From NCBI GenBank assembly GCA_963575645.1, contig OY754464.1, forward strand, positions 74,064,948-74,128,947: a stretch of 64,000 nt of DNA, written 5' to 3'. The stretch's first letter is position 1. Each line of letters begins with the position of its first letter. This stretch comes from Xanthostigma xanthostigma (taxonomy: Eukaryota; Arthropoda; Insecta; Raphidioptera; Raphidiidae). The notes under the pieces were generated by a model. The model did no database searches, was not told the origin of the DNA, and worked only from the letters and a program-made list of their open reading frames with translations. The translations under genes and the position numbers were made by a program. Positions 21,889 to 32,019 of the stretch are shown here, piece after piece.

Positions 21889-22146
21889 ACGACTCTACAG
21901 ATCGCAATTTTGGTCGGATCCCCTTGGGTTATATTTTATTCACTTTGTTTACTATCAGACCAGAACCCTATTTAAATTCACTAAAATGTGTTCAGTAGTT
22001 TAATTTTTATAAACAGTTTTTTTTGTATTATTTTTGACAGCTAATAGTTAAAATAAAAAAACAAAAATAATAAATACTCAATTAATGTAGTATGATACGT
22101 AAAATAACTGCTACACTTCTATACCATAATAACGAAGGCGTTGGAC

Positions 22147-22221
22147 GGCATCGGTGTGGCCGAACGGTTAAAGCGTAAGTCTTGTAATCCCAAGGTGCCG
22201 GGTTCGATTCCCGCTGACATA
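22147..22221 (+). repeat. tRNA-like segment (class with TGT-like anticodon loop)
   Basis: It contains an A-box-like GTGTGGCCGAACGGTTAAAG, a CTTGTAA loop where an anticodon loop would lie, and a perfect B box GGTTCGATTCC within a CGGG/CCCG T stem. The acceptor strands do not pair and the anticodon stem is poor. It is therefore tRNA-derived, as in a SINE head, rather than a tRNA gene. It is flanked by AT-rich sequence and poly-T, which would stop Pol III. Confidence 0.6.
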
Positions 22222-23082
22222 AGAAGTTTTTTTTTTTTTATATTCCATTTTATTCCACTTAATTCCACTTAATATTTATATATTATATATAATATATTTC
22301 TCATATATTTTTTTTTATTATTTTTTTTTTCATTTTATTTTTTTCATTTTAATTTTTTAATTGTTTTTTTTAATCTATTGCACATACCGCTAGTGTAGCG
22401 GTGGGATATTCTTGAAAAATAGTGTTTTGGGATATTTTGTTTTATTTTATTCCACTTGATATTAATTATATATTATATTATGTATAGTTCTTAATTTTTT
22501 TTATTTTTGCAAACTTAAAAAAAATATTTTTTCAATTTTTAATTATTTATTTCTTTAAATTTTTAAATCTTTTTAAATTTATTAAAAATATTTTTTAATT
22601 GTTATTTTTTTATCATACATGGAAAACTTGCGGGATGTGCACTTTTGGTTTTGCCAACTATTTTAATTAGCTGTCAAAAATAATAAAAAAAAAACTGTTT
22701 ATAAAAATTAAACTACTGAACACATTTTAGTGAATTTAAATAGGGTTCTGGTCTGATAGTAAACAAAGTGAATAAAATATAACCCAAGGGGATCCGACCA
22801 AAATTGCGATCTGTAGAGTCGTGACGTACGTACATACGTACGTACGTACGTACGTACGTACGTACATACGTACAGACCAACCGACAACTGCTGTTTGTGA
22901 TTTTCAATTACAATTTTAATAGTATTTATGAACTCGAATTGATTTAAAAATGGTTCTGTTTTATAGATCAGAATCTCCTCTTTTTAAAAAGTTTCATTTT
23001 GAATGGATTTCGTGTGAAATTAACTTAGATATAACTTCTTATCTGAACGAAAGTCAGCTCTGATGCACAAAGCGATAATAAA

Positions 23083-23111
23083 GCACATACCGCTAGTTTA
23101 GCGGTATGTGC
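23083..23111. repeat. Boundary hairpin at right end of compound element
   Basis: GCACATACCGCTA..TAGCGGTATGTGC again, a mirror of 21600-21628. It forms the right edge of the structure, 48 bases before the hAT element at 23160. Confidence 0.75.
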
Positions 23112-23159
23112 AATATTTATATCTCACAGATGTCTATTTATTTCTATATTTATTTAGAA

Positions 23160-23639
23160 CAGTGATGTGAAAGATACGACCCGCGACCAGAATCTATCCA
23201 GTGAGATTTTAGTTAGACACCTGACATCATTGAGCTTATAAAAAAATTGGTTGTCTGTAAAGTCGGTTTACGGACGATAGTTTTACGTGATAACGTCATA
23301 AAAAAACATTGAAATGCGTACAAGCCGACGCTTGGGCCGATCGTGCCTCTCTATCGCTTATACCGCGCTTTCGCTTGCACGCTCAGGCTCAGGCGGAACG
23401 TGACACTTTTTCGTGCGTGCAGCCGGTGTTTCATCAATTTATAAGACGTTATCACGTCAAAAACAAGAGACATAAAGTGTCTGGATCCTGAAGCTCAAAA
23501 TAATTTACTCGTTTTATTACCTTTATATGAAAATTGATTTAATTTAGTATGTGTTTTAGTTTTTAGTTTAGAGTCTGGCCCGCTAAAACACCCTAAATTT
23601 TATAAATGACCCTTTAGAAAAATCAGTCTGACACCTCTG
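23160..23639 (+). mobile_element. hAT MITE with 8 bp target duplication
   Basis: ATTTAGAA flanks both sides exactly (23152-23159 and 23640-23647). The ends are CAGTGATGTGAAAGATACG and the complement of CAGAGGTGTCAGACTGA. The CAGNG start and 8 bp duplication place it in the hAT superfamily. It carries no transposase. A family K element is nested at 23240-23462; the relative at 1-187 lacks it. Confidence 0.85.
23240..23462 (+). mobile_element. Short complete family K element nested in hAT
   Basis: It starts TTGGTTGTCTGTAAAGTCGG with ACGTGATAACGTCAT inside and ends AAGACGTTATCACGTC, so both ends carry mirror ACGTGATAACGT blocks. Outside it the hAT sequence continues (GAGCTTAT before, AACAAGAGA after), matching the unbroken copy near 75-115 on the minus strand. 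This fixes the likely borders of a small element, about 0.22 kb, for a family that is otherwise hard to delimit. Confidence 0.7.
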
Positions 23640-23647
23640 ATTTAGAA

Positions 23648-23877
23648 AACTTATTTATGTCGTTCGCGCACTGTTCATTATCACTGACACTGACTCGTAG
23701 CTGACTGCCTTGCCTTCCACGCTTGCGCTGTTTACATAAGTTCTTCAGCCGCATCGTGGAACATTCTAGAAGCTTACTACACAATATGAACTGTCAAATA
23801 TACTTATTATGAAGCTATATTATAAGAGATACGTGTATGTATCTTGCATTTTGTTGATGACATTATTATTGGGAAAT
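23648..23877. other. Unassigned sequence
   Basis: No gene or repeat is recognised. Confidence 0.4.
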
Positions 23878-24412
23878 GGCTCCATGCGCTCCGCTCACTA
23901 AAAAGAGTCGCTCAGAGCGAGTCGTTCAAAGGAGCGACACTAGACAGTACGCACTATACAAGAGTGCAGACTGCAGAGGTGTGAACTGTCATTATACATG
24001 CTCAGGTGTCATGTAGCATTGCAATGCACAGCACAATACACACACTCAGCTCTGAGCTTATTTTAATATGATTCTGATCTTATATTATTCGCATTTCGAA
24101 TAAACTATAAAGTATAATAAAAGCTTAACAATATTATATCTTGGTCAACTAGGTCAATGTGAATGGTTTAAGTCACTGTAAGCTTAGTACTATTGCACTC
24201 ACAGTGTGTCATTCAACATTAAATGACTCATACGTACGTGCAAACTTCACTAGTGCCTCTGTGGCCTGTGCTGTGTGCGCTCTGTAAATGTGCGAATGCG
24301 ACAGTACAGAACAGCTCAGCACAGAGCAATGGCGCTCGGAGTGAATCGTTCACAAAAAAAGAGCGACTCGCTCCGCTCCGAGAAAGGAGTCGTTCAGGAG
24401 CGACACATCACT
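23878..24412 (+). mobile_element. Family S MITE (GAGCGACTC ends), copy 1
   Basis: Both ends are rich in GAGCGACTC-type blocks in opposite orientation (AAGAGTCGCTCAGAGCGAGT near the left, AGGAGTCGTTCAGGAGCGAC at the right end). The interior includes GTGCAGACTGCAGAGGTGTG and CACAGCACAATACACACAC. The inverted, shorter copy is at 31656-32019. The final CACATCACTA would fit a hAT terminus, but no clean target duplication is seen. Confidence 0.6.
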
Positions 24413-25083
24413 AGATGGCATTATGACTCGGCTGACTATTAGAACTCGCTGGTCGCTCGTCTTGACAAAATGTCAGTGGCTCGTATAATACCTTCATTTA
24501 CGAACGAGATACATTAACTACTGTTGTATAAAGTTGAAATACAACATCGCGCGTGATTATAATTATTTAAAAATTCAAATCTGGACATGAACAATTTTAA
24601 ATAGCGCTTACGAATCAATAAAAACCGTTTGTCGTGAACCATAAATTTTTTGTCGGCACTCTGCCGCATAGACGAAGTGAATGTCTTTTCTTTTATTCGA
24701 GAAGAAAATATTTGTGCGATTGTCTGGCCACGATGTGTATTATACAGTCGTTCATCTTCACCGGCAGCTTTTTTTTTGGCGTATGACAGCCAACAGCTAT
24801 CTCTATCGTACGGCCTAAAGCCGATCCCGGACTCTTTTTGTGACCAACCCCTGTATAAAGTGTATCTGGTAACTTCAGCACCGGATTGTACATGATTTAT
24901 GTAGATCTGATTTGATATAGCAAAAACGCCCTTGTTTCAATCACACTGTAAGAACGAGTCCCAAACTATTTTTTTGTGATAAACGTCTAAATAAGTATCT
25001 CTAGGTTCGCTATCGGATTGTACACTGCGTCTTATTTTCGATGTGTACCTATGTAAATCTGTTAATTTGCAGGTTACATAATT
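24413..25083. other. Unassigned sequence
   Basis: Overlapping frames on both strands (24650-24895) show no family motif. GGATTGTACA is followed by a GTAAATCTG/GTAGATCTG block at 24884-24910 and again at 25014-25060, a loose duplication. Confidence 0.35.
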
Positions 25084-25112
25084 GCACATACCGCTGCACT
25101 AGTGGTATGTGC
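25084..25112. repeat. Boundary hairpin, third locus
   Basis: GCACATACCGCTGCACTAGT then GGTATGTGC. The sequence after it (CTATTATCGCTTTGCGCATGA) matches the start of block A2 of the compound element (TTTATTATCGCTTTGTGCAT), so an element of the same kind begins here. Confidence 0.65.
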
Positions 25113-25295
25113 TCTATTATCGCTTTGCGCATGACGATTTTTTGAAAAAAAATATTTAGTAAGCAATAGCCTCACTTTTTACACGCTTTATTATTAACTT
25201 CACTTGTAAGTTTGTATGTATGTTTGTTTGTAACCTTCGTTTGGACTACAGCAAGTGATTTATTACTGTAGTATAATATGCCAGCACTATGTAAC

Positions 25296-25387
25296 TACAG
25301 TGGTTAGCCGTACGGTCTAAGGCACGGGTCTTCGCTGACGTCAACTCTCGGAATCACGGGCCGTGGGTTCTAATCCCGTCCATGCCG
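25296..25387 (+). repeat. tRNA-like segment (class II-like)
   Basis: It has an A-box-like TTAGCCGTACGGTCTAAGG, a long central part and GTGGGTTCTAATCCCGTC, a B box with one mismatch. The length of about 90 suggests a Leu/Ser-type long variable arm. Acceptor pairing is not convincing. It lies 0.2 kb inside the third boundary hairpin, as the tRNA-like piece does in the compound element. Confidence 0.45.
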
Positions 25388-25440
25388 GAAAAAAAATTGT
25401 TTTTTTTTCGGCAAATTTTTGACAATAAAAAGTGGAAAAT

Positions 25441-25849
25441 AATTATAGTTTAAAAAAAACTAAAAAACACGCTTTATATCGAACTAAAAAGTAAAAAATA
25501 TTTTTTTTAAAATAAGCTTAAAACCACTAATGAGTAAAAAATACTAGTATTATTATGAAAAAAGCGTGGGGCGCTCGATGTACGAAAATGTGGAACAAAG
25601 CGCCCCACGCTTTTTTCACAATAATACTAGTATTTTTTATTCATTATTGTTTTAAGCTTATTTTAAAAAAAATATTTTTTACTTTCTAGTTCGATATAAA
25701 GCGTATCTAATAGTTTCTGCCTTTACTTGATGAATATCCATTATAAAATAAAATAAATAAAACAATAAAAAGATATTCTTTTTAAACTTTATTGTTTTAT
25801 TTATTTTATTTTATGATATAAAGCGTGTTTTTTAGTTGTTTTTAACTAT
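25441..25849. mobile_element. Nested foldback element
   Basis: The inner palindrome 25464-25704 has arms of about 105 bp (ACGCTTTATATCGAACTA at left, its complement at right) around a GCGTGGGGCGC..GCGCCCCACGC core. A second mirror, TATAAAGCGTGTTTTTTAG near 25816-25834, pairs with the outer left end, and a TAAAATAAATAAAACAATAA palindrome lies between. The whole looks like a foldback carrying a partial repeat of itself. A diverged relative with GAACTAAAAAGTA-like ends is at 45865-46010. Confidence 0.65.
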
Positions 25850-25874
25850 ATTTAAAAATAAATTAATATAAAAT

Positions 25875-26085
25875 TCTTCAACGGAACTTTATTCTTTTAA
25901 GTGTTAAGTTGACTGCATAATGTTTTCAAATTTTTAAATTGTTATTTAATATTATAAAAAAAATTATTTTGTCTCTCAACAGGGCGTTGCGCTCGAGCTG
26001 TAACGGCCGCGCGGAACCTTATTTTCAACGTTAAATTCCGGGAGTGGGACTTTATTATTGGAAATTTTCTCCTCTTTAAAAATCA
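25875..26085 (+). repeat. Dispersed family V, copy 1
   Basis: CAACGGAACTTTATTCTTT, CAACAGGGCGTTGCGCTCG, TTTTCAACGTTAAAT and TTTCTCCTCTTTAA occur here and in the same order at 63388-63586. No coding region is seen. Confidence 0.7.
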
Positions 26086-26397
26086 TTTTTTCAATTTCCG
26101 CTACCGCTTATAATTTTTGAGTAGTTGCCAAAAATCTGAGGGTTTTTTTGTCTTTTCGTTTTTTGTTAATAACAAACGCAAATTTTGTCGGCGAAAAAAA
26201 TAAAAAAATATGAGAGGTGTCGTAGAACACACCCGGTTCTTTTCGATATTTATTATGTACCTACCATATAATTTTCTTACTAATTTGTCTATAAATTATT
26301 CGAAAATTGTATTTATACTATGATATGATTAATTATATTAAACAAAAATTAATCGTGCGATTTGCAACTCTAAAAAAATAAAAATAACATTTGTTGT

Positions 26398-26468
26398 GCA
26401 TCCGTCGGGAATCGAACCCGGGCCACCCGCATGGTAGACGAGTATTCTACCACCGAACCATTGACATT
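26398..26468 (-). pseudogene. tRNA-Gly-like relic
   Basis: On the minus strand it reads GGTTCGGTGGTAGAATACTC, then TCTACCATGCGGGTGGCCCG and GGTTCGATTCCCGACGGATG. This follows tRNA-Gly(GCC) very closely through the D arm, anticodon arm and T arm, and the 3' acceptor strand is kept. The anticodon position reads ACC rather than GCC, and the 5' acceptor strand (about AATGTCA) no longer pairs with the 3' strand. It is therefore a pseudogene or the head of a SINE, not a working tRNA. Confidence 0.7.
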
Positions 26469-26504
26469 GCTTAGATATCGCTATTTATATAGGTTAAATA
26501 ACAA

Positions 26505-26830
26505 ATCGGTGAAGTTAGAAGGCGTCGTGCATTTCACAAAATATTTATGTCAAAAAACTAAATATTTGAAATAGCATCCGTTTTTGAACAAAATGCAATA
26601 TTTTTATTTTAAGACAGAACATACGCAATCTTTAATAATGTCCATAACACACTGTATAAGAGAAAAGGAGAACCGATCCACGTGCGCGATGTATTTTAGT
26701 GTTTATTTCTGCTATATTATGTATAAAAAAAAACTAATTGCGCTATTCTGTTATACGAAATCTATGTAAAATGTTCTCCCCTTTCGTTTAAGACGGATTT
26801 CGAACCGATCTGATTTAAATTGGCTAGGCT
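26505..26830 (+). repeat. Family K, partial copy
   Basis: TTAGAAGGCGTCGTGCATTT matches 12243-12262, and TTCTCCCCTTTCGTTTAAGA with GATCTGATTTAAATTG is the complement of 19515-19570. The order of blocks agrees with the long copy at 19215-20032. Confidence 0.6.
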
Positions 26831-27610
26831 AAGTGCATAAGATCTTAACCTAATAGTGACAGGTACTCTGGGATGAACCGGACCACTTAGCTTTTCTCTA
26901 GTTCAGTCCATGACACGTATTTTAGGCTGTGTTTAATAAATTTATACTTTGCCGCTCCATTTAGTGAGCCGTACTATAACCGTTGCATACAGCTCATTCC
27001 AGTCAGCTCGTGAATTATAGAAAACCTATTTGGAGTATCGTTTAATGGTATACCTTTTCTCGTGTACTTTAAAATTCAAGCACATCACCAGCTTGCCACG
27101 GGCTGTCGGTTTCAACGAGTTGTGGAAACAGCGAGTCGCCGTGTTTTGTTTTTGTGGCCAGTTGGCGCTGAAAGGAACTCAAGGAAGTGTATCGTAGCGT
27201 AATAAATGTTGAATAAATTATTTTTGTGTTGTTTTACTAAGTGCTGGGTAGTTATGTCAGTGGTTTTATTTCCTCTTTTCAAACATTCTCTGACAGTTTG
27301 CAAATATTATAATAGCTTTTGTTTTCATGAAGCATTAAAAAGTTGTACGTGCAAGGCCGTCATTCTACTGTTTTATGTATTTGGAAAAAAAAGTTTTTTT
27401 CTCTGCTAACGGTGTTTTAACAACAGTTTAAAATATTCATGTTGGCAATTATAATAATTAAACTGATTTATCAACAGACTATAGGCCTCTAACTGTGTAT
27501 CTATGACAGGCAACGAAAGCGACGTTTCGTGGTTCGTGGATAGTTTCGTTGCTGTAGATATAAGAAGACACATTTTTTAGAACGGTTTACTGACTCGTTT
27601 AAAAAATATA
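26831..27610. other. Unassigned sequence
   Basis: No gene, tandem array or known element end is seen. Short frames on opposite strands overlap at 27112-27409. Confidence 0.4.
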
Positions 27611-28082
27611 TGATAACAACACTGTTCTAGTTCGGGGTGGAAAATATTTATTTACAATAGTGAAACGCTAACAAAACAAATAAATAAACAACTAAAAGCA
27701 CTTCTCTATGATGTAACAGGAACAAAACAACAAATTCTTATTAATAAAATAAAAGAATATGTAATAAAGAATACAAAGTCACTATTTATGTACACAAAAT
27801 ATTTACAACACAGGAACACACCAAAATTTATTGAGCACACTTATTTATTAACTATATACAGTTCATTTATCTATTTATCTCGGCAGTTACCTCAGTACTG
27901 TTCACGGTACTGATTGTCAATTTATGTCACAACTATTTGTCGATTGTTAACTCGATGAAGGACACTGTACTGACTATCACGGTGGTATATATATGCGCTG
28001 GATAGTTCTTTCTTTTCTTGCATTCATTGTTGCCTGGAATTTGGCAGCAATGCCCTTTTTACCTACGCATATTGTTAGAACA
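27611..28082. mobile_element. LTR-like fossil, family 1, copy 5 (longest clean copy)
   Basis: It starts TGATAACAACACTGTTCTAG and ends near GTTAGAACA, about 472 bp, with a TATA-like GGTATATATATGC near 27985. The block order matches the copies at 4166 and 5131. No internal coding region lies next to it, so a solo LTR is the simplest reading; family unassigned. Confidence 0.45.
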
Positions 28083-29189
28083 ACAAGCCGATTGTTTTTC
28101 ATATAACCTTAAAGATTCAAAGAAATATTGAAAAAACCGTTTTTTCGTTTTTAATTTTTTTCTCCTGCAAATTACAGCTTATTTAGGACATAGAAAGGTA
28201 AGTCTCCTGAAAATTTCAGCTCTCCGGCTTTTTACGCGTTTGAATTTTTGGTTTCTGTATTTCTGACGGCAGTTTCTTCCCTTCCTCATCATTCGTTTTC
28301 TGTTATTAATTTTGTCCTTGTCAAAAGCTAACTTCAATGGTCTATTAACTGATAAACAAATTAAAAAAACATTGTTTCGGCAGGATTTTCGCAGGCAACC
28401 TTAGCGATCTTTCTTAATTATGGTCTTAACTATCATCTCTAATTTTTTCGTTCGTCCACCTTATGACGACACATTTTCTGCAGCCGTCTCTTGGACTATA
28501 ACGGTTATTTATGTCACCATATTATTTATTTATGTCGCGCACTGACTGATTCGCTAGGCGTTATTTATATATATGTAAACCTCGTACATCCTTAAGGATG
28601 TATGTGGTATATAGAATAAGTCTTTTTGAACACCCGTTATATTCTTGTATAATGTATATCGGCCATTTTAAAAATCAGCGATCTCTTGAAAGGAGTTTTA
28701 GGAAAGATGGACGATAATTTAACTTTCGTTTGTCTTTCTTAAAAAAAGAAAAATTGCGTGCGTGTCGCGACACTCGGAGGAAGTGTAACTTCTTATGCAA
28801 CACTAAGGTTGTACAGTAAAAGGATCCCGCACAAACCTTATGAGATTTGGTTCTCGGTTATATTGATCGAAAATGGTCTTATTTTATAGTTTAAAGGTCA
28901 ATAAGAAAACGTGTCCATGGGCACATAGCTTAAAAACCAATAATTTTTAGCTATACAGCTGATATGTTTAGCGAGATTTTAGATATAGGGATATCCATTA
29001 AATTCATAATCTTAAAAAAATTCTAAGCTCTAGAAATATGTTTTCGAGTGCGCTGAATCCGAATATGACATTATTATTTTATGCAGGGTGACACCTTTTA
29101 ACATTACTTGGTTTTCGACTATTTTTCTCTTTCTAAAAAAAGCACGAAAGTTGAACATGGAACATGTTTGTAAATTCAATATAAATATA
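28083..29189. other. Unassigned sequence
   Basis: Around 28580-28605 CGTACATCCTTAAGGATGTA is a perfect short palindrome. The region otherwise shows no gene or repeat that I can place. Confidence 0.4.
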
Positions 29190-29716
29190 ATATTTTTGGA
29201 AAAACTATGTGCGTCTGTTAGTCTGTTTGTCTGTGAACACGATACAGGTCAAACGGATGAGCGGATTGAAACCAAATTTTGGGAGGATCTTTGGTGAAAA
29301 TCGGTTCATGCGCAGAAGAGATATATGCTAAAACGGTATTTTTTATGTGATAATGATATACTTTTCATAACAGCTTATTATTCTATTTATTTTTTCAAGA
29401 AAGTTTTGTTAAAAACATTTTTTTCTAAACTGTATAAGTAGTTTCGGAAATATTTTGAAAATAAAAAAAAATCATCGCGCTCTTTTGTTTTATGGATCTG
29501 TCAGAAATAAACTAGTTAAACACGCTTTGATTAATTTTTACATGACGTGGAACATACCTTGTAGGTGACCATGGCAACGAATAGTTAATATCATATCGAA
29601 TACTGGCCATTACCCGCGTCACTTCACGCGATATCAGAAATTTTATTTTTTTTTATTATAATCAAATGTCAACATTTTGAAAGTTGGAATGGTCCCGTCG
29701 CCCAATTAGCTGGAAT
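29190..29716 (-). mobile_element. Family G element, copy 2
   Basis: This is the complement of 60491-61020: ends with GGTCCCGTCGCCCAATTAGC, with TTACCCGCGTCACTTCACGC and CCAAATTTTGGGAGGAT inside. Copies also lie at 13197 and 63790. A 69-residue frame across the left edge reads from unrelated sequence into the repeat and is not a gene. Confidence 0.75.
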
Positions 29717-30154
29717 TTTTCAAATTGCTAACGTGCTCGCACTTCCATAAGCAGTTACACTTAAAAAATGAAAGTTGGGTTATAGTCTTGTCTTATAATA
29801 TGATCTAAAGAATAAAGTATCCGGCACGGGAAGGCAGCATGGAGAAGCGAAAGTTTGTAAGAAGAAAACAAGAGAAGAATGTGAGAGCAAGTCCATCGTT
29901 ATTGGATTACTCTTAAATGTAATACAATTTGAGAGACCCTTTTGAAGACTTCAAACGCCCACACTGACAAACAGATACAAGAGGCAAAGTAGGGTGGGAA
30001 TTGGAGGCCAGCCTAAACATGTATCCGCAATACATATGTTTCTATACAATACTATTGTTCGATTGGATTTGATTAACAACACAGATTGAGTCCAGGGTTG
30101 ACAAAATAGAGATGAAAAAAATCGATGTTTACTTACATGACATCTTTTTTATAT
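29717..30154. other. Unassigned sequence
   Basis: No gene or repeat is recognised between the family G copy and the minisatellite. Confidence 0.4.
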
Positions 30155-30836
30155 GAAAATTGTGTCACAGTAGTGTAAGATAAGAAATGGGAGAGTAACA
30201 AAAAATGAAACACCTATATTTGACACTCATTGCGTCAGTGAGAACAGAGGAAGAGGGAAATGTCGATATGAAACTTGTGTCACTGTGCTGTACGATAAGA
30301 AATGGTAGCGTAACAAAAAATGAAACAACTATATTTGACACTCATTGCGTCAGTGAGAACAGAGGAAGAGGGAAATATCGACATGAAAGTTGTGTCACTG
30401 TAGTGTAAGATAAGAAATGGGAGCGTAACAAAAAATGAAACAACTATATTTGACTCATTGCGTCAGTGAGAACAGAGGAAGAGGGAAATATCGACATGAA
30501 AGTTGTGTCACTGTAGTGTAAGATAAGAAATGGGAGCGTAACAAAAAACGAAACAACTATATTTGACTCATTGCGTCAGTGAGAACAGAGAAAGAGGGAA
30601 ATATCGATCATAAACTTGTGTCACTGTAGTGTAAGATAAGAAATGGGAGCGTAACAAAAAATGAAACACCTATATTTGATACTCATTGCGTCAGTGAGAA
30701 CAGAGGAAGAGGGAAATATCGACATGAAACTTGTGTCACTATAGTGTAGATAAGAAACGGAGCGTAACAAAAAGTGAAACACCCATATTTGGCACTCATT
30801 GCGTTAGTGACAAGCGAGGAAGAGGAAATATCGATC
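30155..30836. repeat. 114 bp minisatellite, about six copies
   Basis: GTAACAAAAA.TGAAAC recurs at 30195, 30310, 30425, 30538, 30651 and 30764, giving a period of 113-115. The unit also carries GTGTCACTGTAGTGTAAGAT and CATTGCGTCAGTGAGAACAG. The middle copies are most alike and the last most diverged. Small frames on both strands are translations of the unit. Confidence 0.9.
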
Positions 30837-31655
30837 ACCCCGCTCTTTACGACATAAACTGGCGGTTTATTTACCAGAGTAAGACTGACGTGTTCCAAAT
30901 TTTGTTACACTCGTAGCAAAGCGTCAGTAAATTGTTTTAAGTTAGAACTTCCACTTCCAAAGAGTATGGAAGCCACATATTTTTGTATTAAAGTTACCAG
31001 CAATTATTTGGGCTCAGTAGCAATTGATATTTTCAATTTATTACTTATTAATATGCTGATTTTTTAAATTCTACATTTAATTTTGATTGTTTTTAATTTA
31101 TTTATTTTAAGGTTACTAAGGAATATCTGGTCTTAGTACCAATTCATACTTTAAAGCTATATTTATTCTTTTTGAGATTTTTTGGAACATTTATTGTTTT
31201 ACTTAAATTTACTTTTTTAGGTTATTTTAAAGTCTGGTAATTACCAATTTATTATTTTCAGTTTGAAATTTATACTTCTACTAGTTCTCTGTTTAAAAGC
31301 CAGAAATTGAGCATTTGTAATTAAGAAACACTGGAAATACCATTTAAACATCAGCATCTCCGCGATGTACAGTAAGCGATAACTTCTCTTTTATTTTTAT
31401 ATCTTTTTTTAACTCCTTTACGTGGAACTTCGCGTAATTGGACCAAAGTGTCCCATTTACCTGGAATTTACTGTACTGAAGTGAGGTATAAATTGACTAT
31501 TAAGGAATGCATGTAGGCACTTCGATAACTATTTTATGATATTTAAAAACATAGATTACGTAAGTTTACACGAGGATTGCTTTAACAGTTAAATACACCT
31601 CACTGCAGTGCCTCTGGAACAAAAACATTGATTGAAACTATATCTTATTTTTAAC
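30837..31655. other. AT-rich unassigned sequence
   Basis: No gene, structural RNA or clear element end is visible. Confidence 0.4.
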
Positions 31656-32019
31656 CAACTCACTCCGAGCGCCATTACTCTGTGCTGAGCTGTTCTGTAC
31701 TGAGTTATCTTTGCTGAGTCATTTAATGTTTAATGACACACTGTAAGTGTAATAATACTAAGCTTAACAGTGACTTAAACCATTCACATTGACGTCGTTG
31801 ACAAAGATATAATATTGTAACAATAAACATTATTATTGTTGAGCTCTGAGCTGAGTGTGTATTGTGCTGTGCAATGCTTCGTGACTCCTGAGCATGGCAT
31901 GATGACAGTTCACACCTCTGCAGTCTGCACTCTTGTGTAGTGTGGAATTGTCTAGTGTCGCTCCTTTAAACGACTTTCTCTGAGCGACTCTTTTTAGTGA
32001 GCGGAGTGCACGGAGCCAG
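31656..32019 (-). mobile_element. Family S MITE, copy 2
   Basis: This is the complement of 23878-24330 with an internal shortening: CTCACTCCGAGCGCCATTAC, GTTCACACCTCTGCAGTCTG and GAGCGACTCTTTTTAGTGAG are all present in mirror order. Confidence 0.65.

Larger units (their letters stand above)
20954..23111. mobile_element. Compound inverted-duplication element
   Basis: Four blocks can be followed. Block A1 (about 21190-21590) is repeated inverted at 22070-22440. Block A2 (about 21600-22045) is repeated inverted at 22672-23111. An outer pair, AATAGTTGGCAAAACCAAAA at 20954 and its complement ending at 22672, brackets the first part. The order is outer, A1, A2, inverted A1, spacer, inverted A2. 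Boundaries coincide with GCACATACCGCTA hairpins. No transposase or other gene is seen; the 64-residue frame that appears twice (21804 and 22907) is just A2 read in both copies. The arms are nearly identical, so the structure is young or kept alike by gene conversion. Confidence 0.65.

Noticed and set aside
22147-22221. Functional tRNA gene
   Set aside because: B box and T arm are good, but acceptor strands do not pair and the anticodon stem is poor; it is duplicated in an inverted element.
21804-22907. Identical 64-residue frames on opposite strands
   Set aside because: They are arm A2 of an inverted duplication, with the (CGTA)n microsatellite translated as a TYVR repeat.
30155-30836. CRISPR-like array
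   Set aside because: Units are 114 bp and nearly continuous, without short repeats separated by unique spacers; the context is eukaryotic. It is a minisatellite.
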